This document shows positions 41,214 through 50,356 of a DNA stretch of 64,000 nucleotides, one piece after another. The notes below the pieces were generated by a model. It was given only the letters and a program-made list of their open reading frames with translations, had not been told where the DNA came from and made no database searches. The translations under genes were made by a program, and so were the position numbers. The DNA lies in assembly GCA_034506255.1 (NCBI GenBank), contig JAPDPX010000009.1, forward strand, positions 148,501 to 212,500, given 5' to 3'. Each line of letters begins with the position of its first letter. The first letter of the stretch is position 1. Source of the DNA: a candidate division KSB1 bacterium (GTDB taxonomy: Bacteria > Zhuqueibacterota > Zhuqueibacteria > Zhuqueibacterales > Zhuqueibacteraceae).

Positions 41214-44200
41214 TCAGTTTTCCTTTTTCGGAAACTCCACCGGGAAGGAATGCCGCAGCCAGATTCTGCGGTCGGAGCGCACATTCTCATCCGCGAAGTC
41301 ATACTCGACTTGCAGCAGCATGTCGGGATTCAGGCGATATTCCAACCCCAGACGGTGGCGCAGTTGCAGCTTGTATTCCAAATCGGGCAGCGGCTGGCCG
41401 TTGATGGTGGTGAGGCTGTCCCGCTCGGCACCGCTCTCGAGCTGGCCGATGTAGGAGAGATAAAGGTTGTCGAGCAGATATTTGCCGATGGTCAGCCGGC
41501 TGCTGCGGAATAACGAGCGTCGGGCATCGGGCAGGGCGGGCGTGTTTGCCGGGGAATTGTTGGACAGGTTGGTGGTCAGGAAGTTGCGGGTGAAGCGTGA
41601 GCTGAAGCGCACCACATCCAGGCCGAGCGTGCGCTGCATCGCGCGCTCGACCGGCCGTAGAAACGGTCGCAAAATCAAGTTGTCGGTGCCGATGCCCACC
41701 GCTTCGGTGGCTTTTTCGCCCAGGCGGTCCATGGAGTAGCCGAGCGAGGCCAGCACCTGCTCCTGGCGGGTGGCCAGCCCCTGTCCCTGGACGGTGGCCG
41801 GCAGATTGGGGCGATCCGAAACGAGTTTGAAAACGGCATGCTGCAGGCGACCGCGCGGCTCTTCCCGGCCTGAGACCGAGTCTATCGCCACCAGGGTCAG
41901 ATAGACATTGTAAGGCACATGGCTGGAGTCCCGCACCACGGTTTTGGCCCGGCCATAAACCATGGGAAAAAGCTGGCTCTTGTCGAATTCCGCACCGAAT
42001 TCCTCGACTTCGAAATTCATGTCGAGATATTCGATTTCGCCGCGGGTGGTAAGCACGCTGCCCTCAATGTGAAAGGCATTCCCGCCATAGGTGGTGTCGT
42101 CCACGATGCCGGCAAAGTGCAGCCGGCTGCGGGCGTCATCGATGCCCAGATCGATGTACACGTTATTGAAAGCGGTGGGAATGGTGCGCACGTAGTGATT
42201 GTCCTTGCGGCTTTCCACCACCACATTCCAGTTGATGCGGCGCAGCAGGTGGCGCAAGACCGGATCGGATTCTTCCAGGAAGGGAAACTGGAACTCGACA
42301 TTCTCGAACACCACGCGACCCTGCACGCGTGGATGGGCCCACGGCCCGCCGATCATGAACTCATCGGCATCCCCCCAGCTTGCGGTGGAGTCCACCAGAC
42401 CCGTCAAGCGGAAGCGGCCGATTTCATGCTTCCGCATCAACCCTGGGATGCTCAGCGGCAAACCGTTTTCCGATGACTTGACCAGGATGGTGCCGAGATG
42501 CAGCGGGGAGTTTCCGAGCTGCAGTGGTTCCCAGCCGGCGCCGCCGGACATCGCCAGCACGTTGGCCCCGGCGGTGCTGGCATCGGCGAGCACCAGCGGC
42601 GTCATGTGCTCGACGTTGCGCACCGACAGCCTGGCTTCGCCAATGCGGGCCTGCAGAAACGGAATTGCGATGAAAGTGCCGCGGCCGTCGATGGTGAAGT
42701 CGGCGTTGAGATCGGTGATTTCGCGTGTCAGCCGGGCCATCGGCAGGGTGCCGTTGCGCAAGCGCAGGCGCGAATCGTACAGCGTCAGCCGGCTGTAGGG
42801 GCCGCGCAGATTGAGGCTGAGCTGGCTTTCGCTGGTGGCGCCCGGCTTGAACCACGTGCTCATCTCCGGCAGAATTGCCAGCAGATTGCCGCCGCCACTC
42901 AGGGAAGCGCGGAGCTCGGCTTTGCTGTTGAAGGGCAAAAAGGCCTCGCCCGTGAGGGAGAAGCCCTCCTGCTTGAGCAGGCGCAGCCGGGGCAGGTAAA
43001 TCCCGTGGCGGGAGAGGCGTGCCGGCGGTTGCCGTTCGCGGCTGCCGCTGTCAAGATCGGCGCCCAGCTCGGCGAAGGCAGTGCCCAGTACGCTGACATC
43101 GCGCACGAGCAGCGTGCCGGAGAGTGGCACCCCATTTTCGCTCCAAAAATCAGCGGCCGGGCCTTCGGCAGTGAGCTGAAGCGTGGTTGCGCCGTCGAAG
43201 CGGTGGGCCGGTATGCCGGTGAGCGCCTGCAACAAGTCACCGCTGCGGATTTCGTTGCCGCGCACAGCGATGTGCAGGCGGCGGTCGCTGCGACGATAGC
43301 CGGCCTTGGCCAACAGGCAGGGCCGGTTGTCCTTGCTCACCTGCAGGCTGTCGACCCGCCAGCCGCTGCGGTCGGCCTGGATTTCACCGCTGATGGCCAG
43401 GTTGCCCACTTCATGCAGGAAACCATCAAACAACCAAAAGTGCCCGGCCAGGCGGGGATCGTCGAGACGGCCGGTCAGTTGCATTTCCCCGAACAATTTT
43501 CCGCGCACCGCCGCGCTGTCGCCGGCGGCACCGTTGACCAGCCGGCTGAGATCCGCGCCCGACAGCCGCAAAGCGCCTTTCACCTCGCGCCGGCCACCGG
43601 TTTGCACCTCGAAGGTGGCATGGAGCCAGGGCTCGCAGCGAAAATCCGTAACGCGCAGGAGACTATCCTGCACGTGCAGGGTGTAGCTGGCGGTGAATTC
43701 ATTGGGCCGGCCCGGGAAGACCTTGACATAGCCGGAGGTGACGCGCTCGCCCTGCAGCAGCGGCAGCATGTAGCCCACCACGCGCAGCAGACCGGCAGCC
43801 ACGCCTTTGCGGCGCACCTCCAGGTTGAGGTTGAGGCTGTCGCTGTGGCCCTCCAGGTTGAAATCCACATCGAGATCAGCCAGCAGCGAGCGCGAGAGTT
43901 TTTCCCCAAAAAGCGCGGGCAGGGCTTCGAGTTCGAGACCTTCGATTTTGAACAGCGGCCGACCACCGAGACGCCAGAAGGTGGCATGCACCTTTCCGGG
44001 TTGTTGCGGCACGGCCGCGCTCAGGCGCAGGGTGTCATGAGCCATGGCAAAGTTCCCCAGCCAGCGGGTGGCTGGCTGGGCGGGCTGCTGCACTTCGACC
44101 GTCATGCGGCCCTGCAGCAGCGGTTTCCAAAAGCTGCCGGAGATTTGCGCGACACTGGCCATGCGCGTTTGCGGCAGCGGTGGCAGCGCGACCAACGCGG

Positions 44201-46004
44201 CGCTGCCATTATTGGCGGCGTCGTGGTTTTGATATTTGAAGCCGTGTCGCGCCAGCAGACGGGAGAGCAGCGGGGTCAAGCGGCCCTCCACCACCACGGT
44301 TGCCGCTATCGGCAAGTGACGCACGCTGAGATCGACTTTACCCCAGCCTTCCCACTGAAACTCGGGTGGCCACGATGCCAGGTGGACAGCGCGTTCATAA
44401 GCCAGATCCAGCATGCCGCTGGCGCGCCAGTGCAACGAATGGTCCGCCCCGGCCGCCACCGTATCCGCCGCACGGCTGCCATATTCGAATTGCGCCTTCA
44501 CCTCGCGCAGCCGCTTGTCACCGATGATGGCGAACGGGCTCACCAGGCTGGCTTGAATGTGCGGCGAGAAAAAAGTGCCGGTGATGCTGGCATGAATCGC
44601 GGCCAGACCCGAAATCAAACCAGCCGGTGTGGTGCGCGGCGGGCGTCCCGTTCGCCGGAAGGGTGCCAGAAAGTCGTGCAGCGAAAGCGAGTCGCAGCCC
44701 ACATGCAGCTCCAACGTCGGTGCGCGTGCGCGCCGGTTGGAAGCCGCGGTATGCTGCGAATCCGCGGGTGACCTCTCGGCGGCGATTTTCAAGGCATAGG
44801 GATTTTGGCTGCGACCCAAAGAAGCCATCCAGAAGGGCAGCTCACCGAGTTGCACCCTGCCGTTGAAATGCAGGGGCTGAGCATTGACCAATTGTCTGCC
44901 GTTGGCAATGTTCAGACGGCCGTCTTGCAGCGTGGCATCGAAGCTGGCTTCGGTGATCACCAGCGGTGCGGTTTGCAGGGAGGTGGTCACCTGCTTCATC
45001 AACTTGTTGCCGGTCAGAGCCGCGAGTTTGTGACTCAGGCGGTTCAGCCAGGAGGGGGCCGGCGATTTGACCGGGCCGGGCGCTTCGTCCAGTGTGTAGT
45101 AGAATTTGCCCTGGCGCAGGTGCAAATGGCCGCCGACGGCGATCGCGTTTGCCGGGGCTCCCGGTGCCGTGCCCTGCTGGCGGGCGAAGATCAGACTGCC
45201 GCCGAGTGTGCCGCCGGCCATCTCCATCCGTCCCGGCAAAGCAAGAGGCAAGCGTCCCTGAAGTTGCAGGTCGGAAATATCAAGACGGATGGAATCGAGC
45301 GCGATACGCCGCATATCGATGACGGTGGAGAGCGTCAGTTCCGCCGTGCTGGGATGCTGGACATTGCCGTGCAGCCGCACCTGTGCCTGCGTCTCGCCCC
45401 GGGCGTGCAGCCAGCCGTTGATGTCACTCACGATGGTGAGGACGGGTTGCGGCAGCATGCTGTCGGCGAAAGCGATCCGGCCGTGATGAATCTCGACGTT
45501 TTCGATGATGAGATATTTCGCGGCCGGGGCTGCCGGCATGGCAGCGTCCGGCGTGCGCAAATCGGCTCTGATCGGGCGATCCCGGGCCGGCGGTTTGGCT
45601 GCAGGCGCTTGCGCCGGTGCGGCGGCCGGAGAGGCATGTGCCGGGGAAACCGTCAGCACCGGTTCGTAGACGGAGATTTGAATGACCCGTGGCGCGGGAG
45701 CGAACAGATCGCGCAGCAATGCCAGATAGTTGACACGAATGGAGGCCTGGCGGGCGCGCAGCCTAAAGGCGAGGTTGCCTGCGGTGGTGCGGGGTTGAAA
45801 GGAGAGATCACGCAGGTCGACGCCGCGCCAGGTGGGTTGCAAATCGCGATAGTTCAACACCCCGCCCAGCGTCGTTTCGATTTTCGTCACGACGAAGCGC
45901 TGCAGCAGCGGGCGGCTGGCGTAGATTTTCCACCCGGCGTAAGCGAGCAGGGCGGCGACCACCAGCGTGGCCGCCACCAGCAGACGCCGGCGTCGTGTCT
46001 TCAT
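41214..46004 (-). CDS. tamB: TamB-like translocation/assembly module protein (AsmA superfamily)
   Basis: A 1596-aa protein with an N-terminal TM anchor (LLVAATLVVAALLAYAGWKIYA), an AsmA-like start (VTKIETTLGGVLNYRDLQPTW) and a very long beta-rich body. The C-terminal DUF490/TamB domain contains ARSRLHFAGIVDDTTYGGNAFHIEGSVLTTRGEIEYLDMNFEVEEFGAEF and the SLGYSMDRLGEKA end. Such proteins span the periplasm and move phospholipids or help outer-membrane protein assembly with an Omp85 partner. Here the neighbour is uppS (29 bp upstream); the only Omp85 barrel seen is at the window start. The ATG at 46004 gives a proper anchor; the frame is open to 46244 but overlaps uppS. Confidence 0.88.
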   Translation of the reverse strand: MKTRRRRLLVAATLVVAALLAYAGWKIYASRPLLQRFVVTKIETTLGGVLNYRDLQPTWRGVDLRDLSFQPRTTAGNLAFRLRARQASIRVNYLALLRDLFAPAPRVIQISVYEPVLTVSPAHASPAAAPAQAPAAKPPARDRPIRADLRTPDAAMPAAPAAKYLIIENVEIHHGRIAFADSMLPQPVLTIVSDINGWLHARGETQAQVRLHGNVQHPSTAELTLSTVIDMRRIALDSIRLDISDLQLQGRLPLALPGRMEMAGGTLGGSLIFARQQGTAPGAPANAIAVGGHLHLRQGKFYYTLDEAPGPVKSPAPSWLNRLSHKLAALTGNKLMKQVTTSLQTAPLVITEASFDATLQDGRLNIANGRQLVNAQPLHFNGRVQLGELPFWMASLGRSQNPYALKIAAERSPADSQHTAASNRRARAPTLELHVGCDSLSLHDFLAPFRRTGRPPRTTPAGLISGLAAIHASITGTFFSPHIQASLVSPFAIIGDKRLREVKAQFEYGSRAADTVAAGADHSLHWRASGMLDLAYERAVHLASWPPEFQWEGWGKVDLSVRHLPIAATVVVEGRLTPLLSRLLARHGFKYQNHDAANNGSAALVALPPLPQTRMASVAQISGSFWKPLLQGRMTVEVQQPAQPATRWLGNFAMAHDTLRLSAAVPQQPGKVHATFWRLGGRPLFKIEGLELEALPALFGEKLSRSLLADLDVDFNLEGHSDSLNLNLEVRRKGVAAGLLRVVGYMLPLLQGERVTSGYVKVFPGRPNEFTASYTLHVQDSLLRVTDFRCEPWLHATFEVQTGGRREVKGALRLSGADLSRLVNGAAGDSAAVRGKLFGEMQLTGRLDDPRLAGHFWLFDGFLHEVGNLAISGEIQADRSGWRVDSLQVSKDNRPCLLAKAGYRRSDRRLHIAVRGNEIRSGDLLQALTGIPAHRFDGATTLQLTAEGPAADFWSENGVPLSGTLLVRDVSVLGTAFAELGADLDSGSRERQPPARLSRHGIYLPRLRLLKQEGFSLTGEAFLPFNSKAELRASLSGGGNLLAILPEMSTWFKPGATSESQLSLNLRGPYSRLTLYDSRLRLRNGTLPMARLTREITDLNADFTIDGRGTFIAIPFLQARIGEARLSVRNVEHMTPLVLADASTAGANVLAMSGGAGWEPLQLGNSPLHLGTILVKSSENGLPLSIPGLMRKHEIGRFRLTGLVDSTASWGDADEFMIGGPWAHPRVQGRVVFENVEFQFPFLEESDPVLRHLLRRINWNVVVESRKDNHYVRTIPTAFNNVYIDLGIDDARSRLHFAGIVDDTTYGGNAFHIEGSVLTTRGEIEYLDMNFEVEEFGAEFDKSQLFPMVYGRAKTVVRDSSHVPYNVYLTLVAIDSVSGREEPRGRLQHAVFKLVSDRPNLPATVQGQGLATRQEQVLASLGYSMDRLGEKATEAVGIGTDNLILRPFLRPVERAMQRTLGLDVVRFSSRFTRNFLTTNLSNNSPANTPALPDARRSLFRSSRLTIGKYLLDNLYLSYIGQLESGAERDSLTTINGQPLPDLEYKLQLRHRLGLEYRLNPDMLLQVEYDFADENVRSDRRIWLRHSFPVEFPKKEN

Positions 46005-46033
46005 GGCCGTCAGACGTGACGAGTTGATATGCG

Positions 46034-46930
46034 CTATTCCAAATCCAGCGGTACCGGAGCAGCGGCAAACGGGGCAGCCGGCATGCCGTGAGGTTCGTGG
46101 CCGGCAGAGATGATTTGTTCGCTGACCCGGCCAAAGCGGCGTTCGCGGCGTTGGTAGGAAAGCAGGGCTTCGTAGAATTCGCGGCGGCGAAAATCCGGCC
46201 ACAGCACCTCGGTGACGTAGATTTCGGTGTAGGCCAGTTGCCACAGCAGGAAATTGCTCACCCGCAGCTCGCCGCTGGTGCGAATCAACAGATCCGGGTC
46301 TGGCAGCTCAGAGGTGTAGAGGAAGGACTGGATCAAGGCATCATCGATGGCAGACGGGTTCAAGCGGCCGGCCTTGACTTCGGCGGCAATGCGGCGCATG
46401 GCATCCGTCAGCTCCTGGCGGCTGGAATAACTGAGCGCCAGATTGAGGGTCAACCCGGTATTCTTGCTGAGCGCGCGCATGGCATGCTCCATGCCGGCGC
46501 GCGCGACATAGGGCAGATCATGCAAATGGCCGATGGTCATCAACCGGACATTGTTGCGATTCAGCTCCTCGATCTCTTCGCGAATGGTTTTGACCAGCAA
46601 ACTCATGAGCGCGGCCACTTCGCTTTTGGGCCGGCGCCAGTTCTCTGTCGAAAAGGTGTAGAGCGTGAGATAGCGAATGCCCAGCTCACCACTGGCGCGC
46701 ACGATCTCGCGAACGGAATTGATACCTTCGCGATGGCCATAAACACGCGGCCGGTTGCGCAATTTCGCCCAGCGGCCGTTGCCATCCATGATGATGGCAA
46801 CATGCTCGGGCAGCGGCCCCCGCTTCAGGCGCTTGATATATTCGTCCCAGACCTCCTGGTCTTCCTTGCTGTCTTCAGAACCCCGCCAATTTGCCTGGTG
46901 AAAACCATCCTGTTTGTCTTCCGCATTCAT
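46034..46930 (-). CDS. uppS: Undecaprenyl diphosphate synthase (cis-prenyltransferase)
   Basis: A 298-aa enzyme that extends farnesyl diphosphate to C55 undecaprenyl diphosphate for peptidoglycan and glycan carriers. The catalytic D49 sits in IIMDGNGRWA. FSTENWRRP at 93-101, the RLMTIGHLHDLP segment, SYSSRQEL and the LLIRTSGELRVSNFLLWQ / YTEIYVTEVLWPDF motifs follow. The ~38-residue polar N-terminal extension is longer than usual. The start at 46930 is preferred because a TTGACT-type promoter lies just upstream. In-frame ATGs at 46984 and 47011 would sit at or before the predicted start of transcription. tamB follows on the same strand. Confidence 0.93.
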   Translation of the reverse strand: MNAEDKQDGFHQANWRGSEDSKEDQEVWDEYIKRLKRGPLPEHVAIIMDGNGRWAKLRNRPRVYGHREGINSVREIVRASGELGIRYLTLYTFSTENWRRPKSEVAALMSLLVKTIREEIEELNRNNVRLMTIGHLHDLPYVARAGMEHAMRALSKNTGLTLNLALSYSSRQELTDAMRRIAAEVKAGRLNPSAIDDALIQSFLYTSELPDPDLLIRTSGELRVSNFLLWQLAYTEIYVTEVLWPDFRRREFYEALLSYQRRERRFGRVSEQIISAGHEPHGMPAAPFAAAPVPLDLE

Positions 46931-46992
46931 GGATGCTACTCGTAACTCGCTTAAGTTTTGGAGGTTATTTTGTGATTCCAACATGGCTGCGA

Positions 46993-47021
46993 AACATACT
47001 CGTTGGCTCATTCAAAGTCAA
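46993..47021 (-). promoter_or_regulatory. Promoter candidate for uppS-tamB
   Basis: On the minus strand TTGACT (47021-47016), 17-bp spacer and TATGTT (46998-46993), giving a leader of about 55 nt to ATG 46930. The -35 box matches those before the HNH, GlsB-like and DUF4139 genes. Confidence 0.5.
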
Positions 47022-47410
47022 GGAGAATTCCATCCGGCCGGGGAGGGGGTAAACACAGCCGTAATGCCTTGCCCGGCATGCAGTTAGGGCGCGCGTTGCC
47101 GGGTGTAAATCTGCCGGAATGACATGAGGTAGCGACAAGCATATGGCCTGCGCAACAACTTTAAGACAACGTAACTTTGCACCCTCCCCATGTTGGGCCC
47201 AAAACAATAAATTTTTGCAACGAGCTTGCGCAACGCTGTGACTTTTTGTTTATTCACAACCGCTTTTACGCTGGTGTGGGGGAGCAAACACGCCGGATTT
47301 CGCTGCTGCGGCGCAGCTCCAGGATGAGGTGCGCAGGCGGGCAGAGAGCCGGGCTGTCCCGCATATCTCACTGCTACTCAACAGAACCATGCTGACACGG
47401 AGGTCTGCAC
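47022..47410. other. Divergent intergenic region, no gene seen
   Basis: About 390 bp between uppS and the 66-aa gene. It is AT-richer than coding DNA around 47160-47270 and should contain the promoter of the small gene. No repeat, tRNA or ORF with a ribosome site was found. Confidence 0.45.
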
Positions 47411-47611
47411 ATGTTCAAATTCAAATCCCGCGAGCTTGATCTCATTGAAATCCTGCCCCCCTCTTCCGAAGAACTCAAAAACAATTTGGAAATCATTCTG
47501 AGTGACTCGGAACGCTGGAATGCCGCGCTGGCCAGTGTCGATCAGCAAACCGGCACCTATCGCATCGTGCTGGAAGGCCGGCTGCGCGAAGCAGAAAGCA
47601 ATCGCCGCTGA
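47411..47611 (+). CDS. Small conserved-looking protein of unknown function
   Basis: A 66-aa polar protein (start MFKFKSRELDLIEILPPSSEELKNNLE is typical of a folded helix-sheet domain; basic end EAESNRR). The gene is supported by a clear SD (GGAGG, 7 nt before the ATG), normal codon use and a strong terminator 22 bp after the stop. There is no signal peptide, TM helix or cysteine. I do not recognise the family. It is monocistronic between divergent uppS and convergent ppgK. Confidence 0.7.
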   Translation: MFKFKSRELDLIEILPPSSEELKNNLEIILSDSERWNAALASVDQQTGTYRIVLEGRLREAESNRR

Positions 47612-47632
47612 GTAAGAAGGCCGGCTGTTCGC

Positions 47633-47668
47633 AAAGGCTGTTGTCAGCACTGGCAGCAGCCTTTTTTT
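47633..47668 (+). terminator. Rho-independent terminator of the 66-aa gene
   Basis: The stem AAAGGCTG / CAGCCTTT (47633-47640 with 47657-47664), extended by partial pairing, ends in a run of seven T residues. It lies 12 bp from the 3' end of the convergent ppgK-like gene. Confidence 0.8.
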
Positions 47669-47680
47669 GTTGGCCGGCGC

Positions 47681-48439
47681 TCAGCGCAGCGGCCGGTGGT
47701 TGCGGTGGGCGGCCTGTGCCGCCAGCGCCGCGCCCACAATGCCCGCGAGATTGCCGCTCTCCGCCGGCTTGATTGCCGCCGGGAGCTCGAGATAGCGGCT
47801 GAATTTCTTGTAGTCCTTCACCGCACCGCCGCCAAGGATGATCAAATCCGGCGAGAGCAGGAGCGAAAGATGATCGAGATACTCCTGCACCCGCCCCGCC
47901 CATTTCTTCCAGCTCAGCTTCTTGCGCTGCCGCACCCGGTCGGAAGCACGGCGCTCCGCGATCTTGCCGCGAATCTCAAGATGGCCAAACTCGGTGTTAC
48001 TCACCAATTTGCCATTCAAGAACAGGGCACTGCCGATGCCGGTGCCCAGGGTGAGCAACAAAACCTTGCCCTGGTGGCCGCGGCCGGCTCCGAAGCGCAT
48101 CTCCGCCAGCCCCGCGGCATCGGCATCATTGATCACCGTGACGGCACAGCCCGTGGCCTCGCGAAACAAACTTTCCGCGTCCTTGCCAATCCAGCGCTTG
48201 TCCAAATTGGCGGCGGTGAGCACCCTGCCCTTTTGCACCACCCCCGGGAAGCCGACTCCGATGGCGCCGCGCCAGGCAAAGTGCTGCGCAATTTTGTGCA
48301 CCAGTTTCGCGACCTTCGCCGGTGTGGCGGGGTGTGGGGTGAGCAGACGCACACGCTCCTGCTTCAAGCTGCCGGTGTAAGTGTTCACTGGTGCGCCTTT
48401 GATGCCGGTGCCGCCAATATCAATGCCGAGAATGTCCAT
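47681..48439 (-). CDS. ppgK: Polyphosphate glucokinase-like ROK-family kinase
   Basis: A 252-aa sugar kinase. It has the ATP/phosphate-binding loop DIGGTGIKGAPVN, catalytic D105 in INDADAAG, TLGTGIGSALF at 130-140 and EFGHLEIRG. It lacks the zinc-binding Cys cluster of typical ROK glucokinases. Together with GIDIGGTGIKGA and RLLTPHPATP this fits polyphosphate--glucose phosphotransferase (PPGK), which uses polyphosphate or ATP to make glucose 6-phosphate. SD GGAAGGA lies 5 nt before ATG 48439. The frame extends to 48715 but this part is not protein-like. It is divergent to the Tol operon. Confidence 0.82.
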   Translation of the reverse strand: MDILGIDIGGTGIKGAPVNTYTGSLKQERVRLLTPHPATPAKVAKLVHKIAQHFAWRGAIGVGFPGVVQKGRVLTAANLDKRWIGKDAESLFREATGCAVTVINDADAAGLAEMRFGAGRGHQGKVLLLTLGTGIGSALFLNGKLVSNTEFGHLEIRGKIAERRASDRVRQRKKLSWKKWAGRVQEYLDHLSLLLSPDLIILGGGAVKDYKKFSRYLELPAAIKPAESGNLAGIVGAALAAQAAHRNHRPLR

Positions 48440-48609
48440 TTTTCCTTCCGAAAGTACGCGGCCGGTGATGTCACCATGCGCGGTTCCCGCCCCGGGCGCT
48501 CCGGGACTGCCTGCACACAAAAGTGGCGGGAATATAAGCAAGCGTCTGCAAGAATCAAAGCTGCAACATGATTTTCCGTGCCGCCCGCTGGCGTGTAGGG
48601 AAATTATTC

Positions 48610-48638
48610 TTGCATTTAAAGGGCATGTTGCATAGACT
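48610..48638 (+). promoter_or_regulatory. Weak promoter candidate for the Tol-Pal operon
   Basis: TTGCAT (48610-48615), 17-bp spacer and TAGACT (48633-48638), 53 bp before the tolQ start. The match is partial; it is listed because the spacing and place are right. Confidence 0.3.
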
Positions 48639-48690
48639 TGCAGGTGTTGCCATCGGGAATTTTGTCGCAAACAGACCGAGAGTGGACGGC

Positions 48691-49476
48691 ATGATCTCAG
48701 CCATTTCACTGACACTGCTGTTCCGGCAGGAGGGGGTGGTCTCGCTCATTTTGCAGTCCGGACTTTTCGCCAAGTTGATTTTGGCGGCCCTGCTGCTGTT
48801 GTCCATCATCACCTGGGCGATCACCCTCAACAAATACTGGCAATTCCGCGGCCTCACCACCGACTTCCTCCGGCTGCTGCACAGCCTGCGGCCCACTTCG
48901 GAATTGGGTGCGGTTTATCAAACGGCGGTGAAGGAGATCGGCGGACCGGTCGGCCGCATTTTTGAGGAAGGTTTTGTCACCCTCACCGGCTATCTCGACC
49001 CGGTCAAGTCGCCGCGCGGCCGCAAACTCGATCTGTCGATGGACGGGGTGCTGCCGGCACTGGAGAAAGACATCAACCTGCGGCTGCAAACCGCCAGCGT
49101 CACGGAAATTTCCAGCCTGGCTGCCGGCATTCCCTTTCTGGCGACCTCCATCAGCCTGAGTCCCTTTCTGGGCCTGCTGGGCACCGTTTGGGGCGTGATG
49201 CACACCTTCCTGAGCATCGGCCAGGCTGGCGGAAGCGCGGATTTGTCGGTGGTTGCGCCCGGCATCGCCGAGGCGTTGGTTACCACCGTGGCCGGCCTGC
49301 TGGTCGCCATTCCGGCGCTGCTGTGCAACAACTTTCTCGCCGCCCGCCTGAGCCGGATCGAAGATGATTTCACCCGCCTCAACACGGAACTGGCCATCTA
49401 CTTCAATCATGTCATCCACCGTGAGAAACTCAAAAACGAAGATCGTCTCGGACATCAACGTCACTTCGCTTCTTGA
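48691..49476 (+). CDS. tolQ: TolQ-like proton-channel protein
   Basis: A 261-aa MotA/TolQ/ExbB-family protein with TM helices at ~25-45 (LFAKLILAALLLLSIITWAITL), ~150-175 (SPFLGLLGTVWGVMHTFL) and ~190-215 (EALVTTVAGLLVAIPALL). The GLLGTVWGVMH motif marks the family. Followed directly by tolR, tolA/tonB-like, tolB, pal and cpoB, it is TolQ and not ExbB. The start at 48691 lacks a good SD; upstream in-frame starts give a basic, non-family N-terminus. The 3' end overlaps tolR by 68 bp. Confidence 0.92.
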   Translation: MISAISLTLLFRQEGVVSLILQSGLFAKLILAALLLLSIITWAITLNKYWQFRGLTTDFLRLLHSLRPTSELGAVYQTAVKEIGGPVGRIFEEGFVTLTGYLDPVKSPRGRKLDLSMDGVLPALEKDINLRLQTASVTEISSLAAGIPFLATSISLSPFLGLLGTVWGVMHTFLSIGQAGGSADLSVVAPGIAEALVTTVAGLLVAIPALLCNNFLAARLSRIEDDFTRLNTELAIYFNHVIHREKLKNEDRLGHQRHFAS

Positions 49477-49828
49477 TATCGCCTTTGTGCTGTTGATCGT
49501 CTTTATCATCGCGGCGCCGTTCATGCGCGCGGGTGTCAAGGTTGACCTGCCGGGCACCGTTGCTCCGCAGCCGCAACCGCCGCGTGCCATCGTGGTCACC
49601 GTGAGCCGCACCGGCGAAGCGTTCGTGGATGGCGAGCGTACGGCTTTGGACGGCCTCGGCGCCAGCCTGGCCGCCAAGCTCAAGCGCGTGCCCAATCAAC
49701 CGGTGTTGATCGAAGGCGACACCCGTGCCGAATACGGCAAAATCGTCGCCGTGATGGACGTGGTGCGCCAGACAGGCATTCAAAACGTGGGGCTGATTTT
49801 GGAACCGCTGGCCGCCAGAGCAAAATAA
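49409..49828 (+). CDS. tolR: TolR-like protein
   Basis: A 139-aa single-TM ExbD/TolR-family protein: SDINVTSLLDIAFVLLIVFII carries the conserved aspartate (LLDIAF). It is followed by a periplasmic domain (VKVDLPGTVAPQPQPPRAIVV ... VLIEGDTRAEYGKIVAVMDVVRQTG). It pairs with TolQ in the Tol energy complex. The ATG at 49409 lies within the tolQ 3' end, a 68-bp overlap that suggests translational coupling; the start at 49364 is not favoured. Confidence 0.92.
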   Translation: MSSTVRNSKTKIVSDINVTSLLDIAFVLLIVFIIAAPFMRAGVKVDLPGTVAPQPQPPRAIVVTVSRTGEAFVDGERTALDGLGASLAAKLKRVPNQPVLIEGDTRAEYGKIVAVMDVVRQTGIQNVGLILEPLAARAK

Positions 49829-50356
49829 GTTCGCGCAAACCACTGCTCCGCTTCTGCACAGCCCGAGCTTGCACCAACTTTGATATCTGCCAGGCAGGAG
49901 ATTTTTCATGCCACGACCAAGCCCTGGCAAAGCGGCCTCGAGGCGGGGCCTGCGGTAACTCCGGCTGAACGGCGTTTTCGCCAGCCTCTCGAGCGTCGAA
50001 ATGCGTGCGCCATTTTGGGCTTGCTTGGCAGAGGCGATTTCCGGGCTGTCCTTCCGGGGAATGTTGTGCGAGGTAATCCCGCAGCAAGGTGTGGAATAGC
50101 GCAGGCATTCCTGCCTGCAGAAAAGATGTTTTTGCGCTCCATCTCCAAACGCAACTGAGGCCTTACGTGAAAGGCCTGTCCTGCATCATGAAGTTCACGT
50201 TGTGCCGTTGCCGGAGCATTCTGTAAGCGCGGCATGATGCCATTCCGGGTGCACTGAAGGTTTTGCAATTTTGTGAATCGCTACAGAAGGTTGTGACGCC
50301 GGGCCGTTGCCGGAGCCTGTGCGCGTCGCGCGGCGTCACAGTGCAGGCCGACATTC
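49829..50356. other. Long gap inside the Tol operon
   Basis: A 528-bp non-coding stretch between tolR and tolA, unusual for an otherwise compact operon. It contains a degenerate copy of the 21-bp hairpin (49909-49929, compare 40958-40978), a GCAGGCATTCCTGCCTGC palindrome near 50100 and a GTGACGCC...GGCGTCAC inverted repeat (about 50294-50341). No ORF with a ribosome site was found. It may be an inserted repeat. Confidence 0.5.

Noticed and set aside
42498..44771. A 757-aa open frame on the plus strand inside tamB
   Set aside because: Antisense shadow of a very long gene; the protein reads as low-complexity Ala/Gln/Gly/Arg with no ribosome site or motif.
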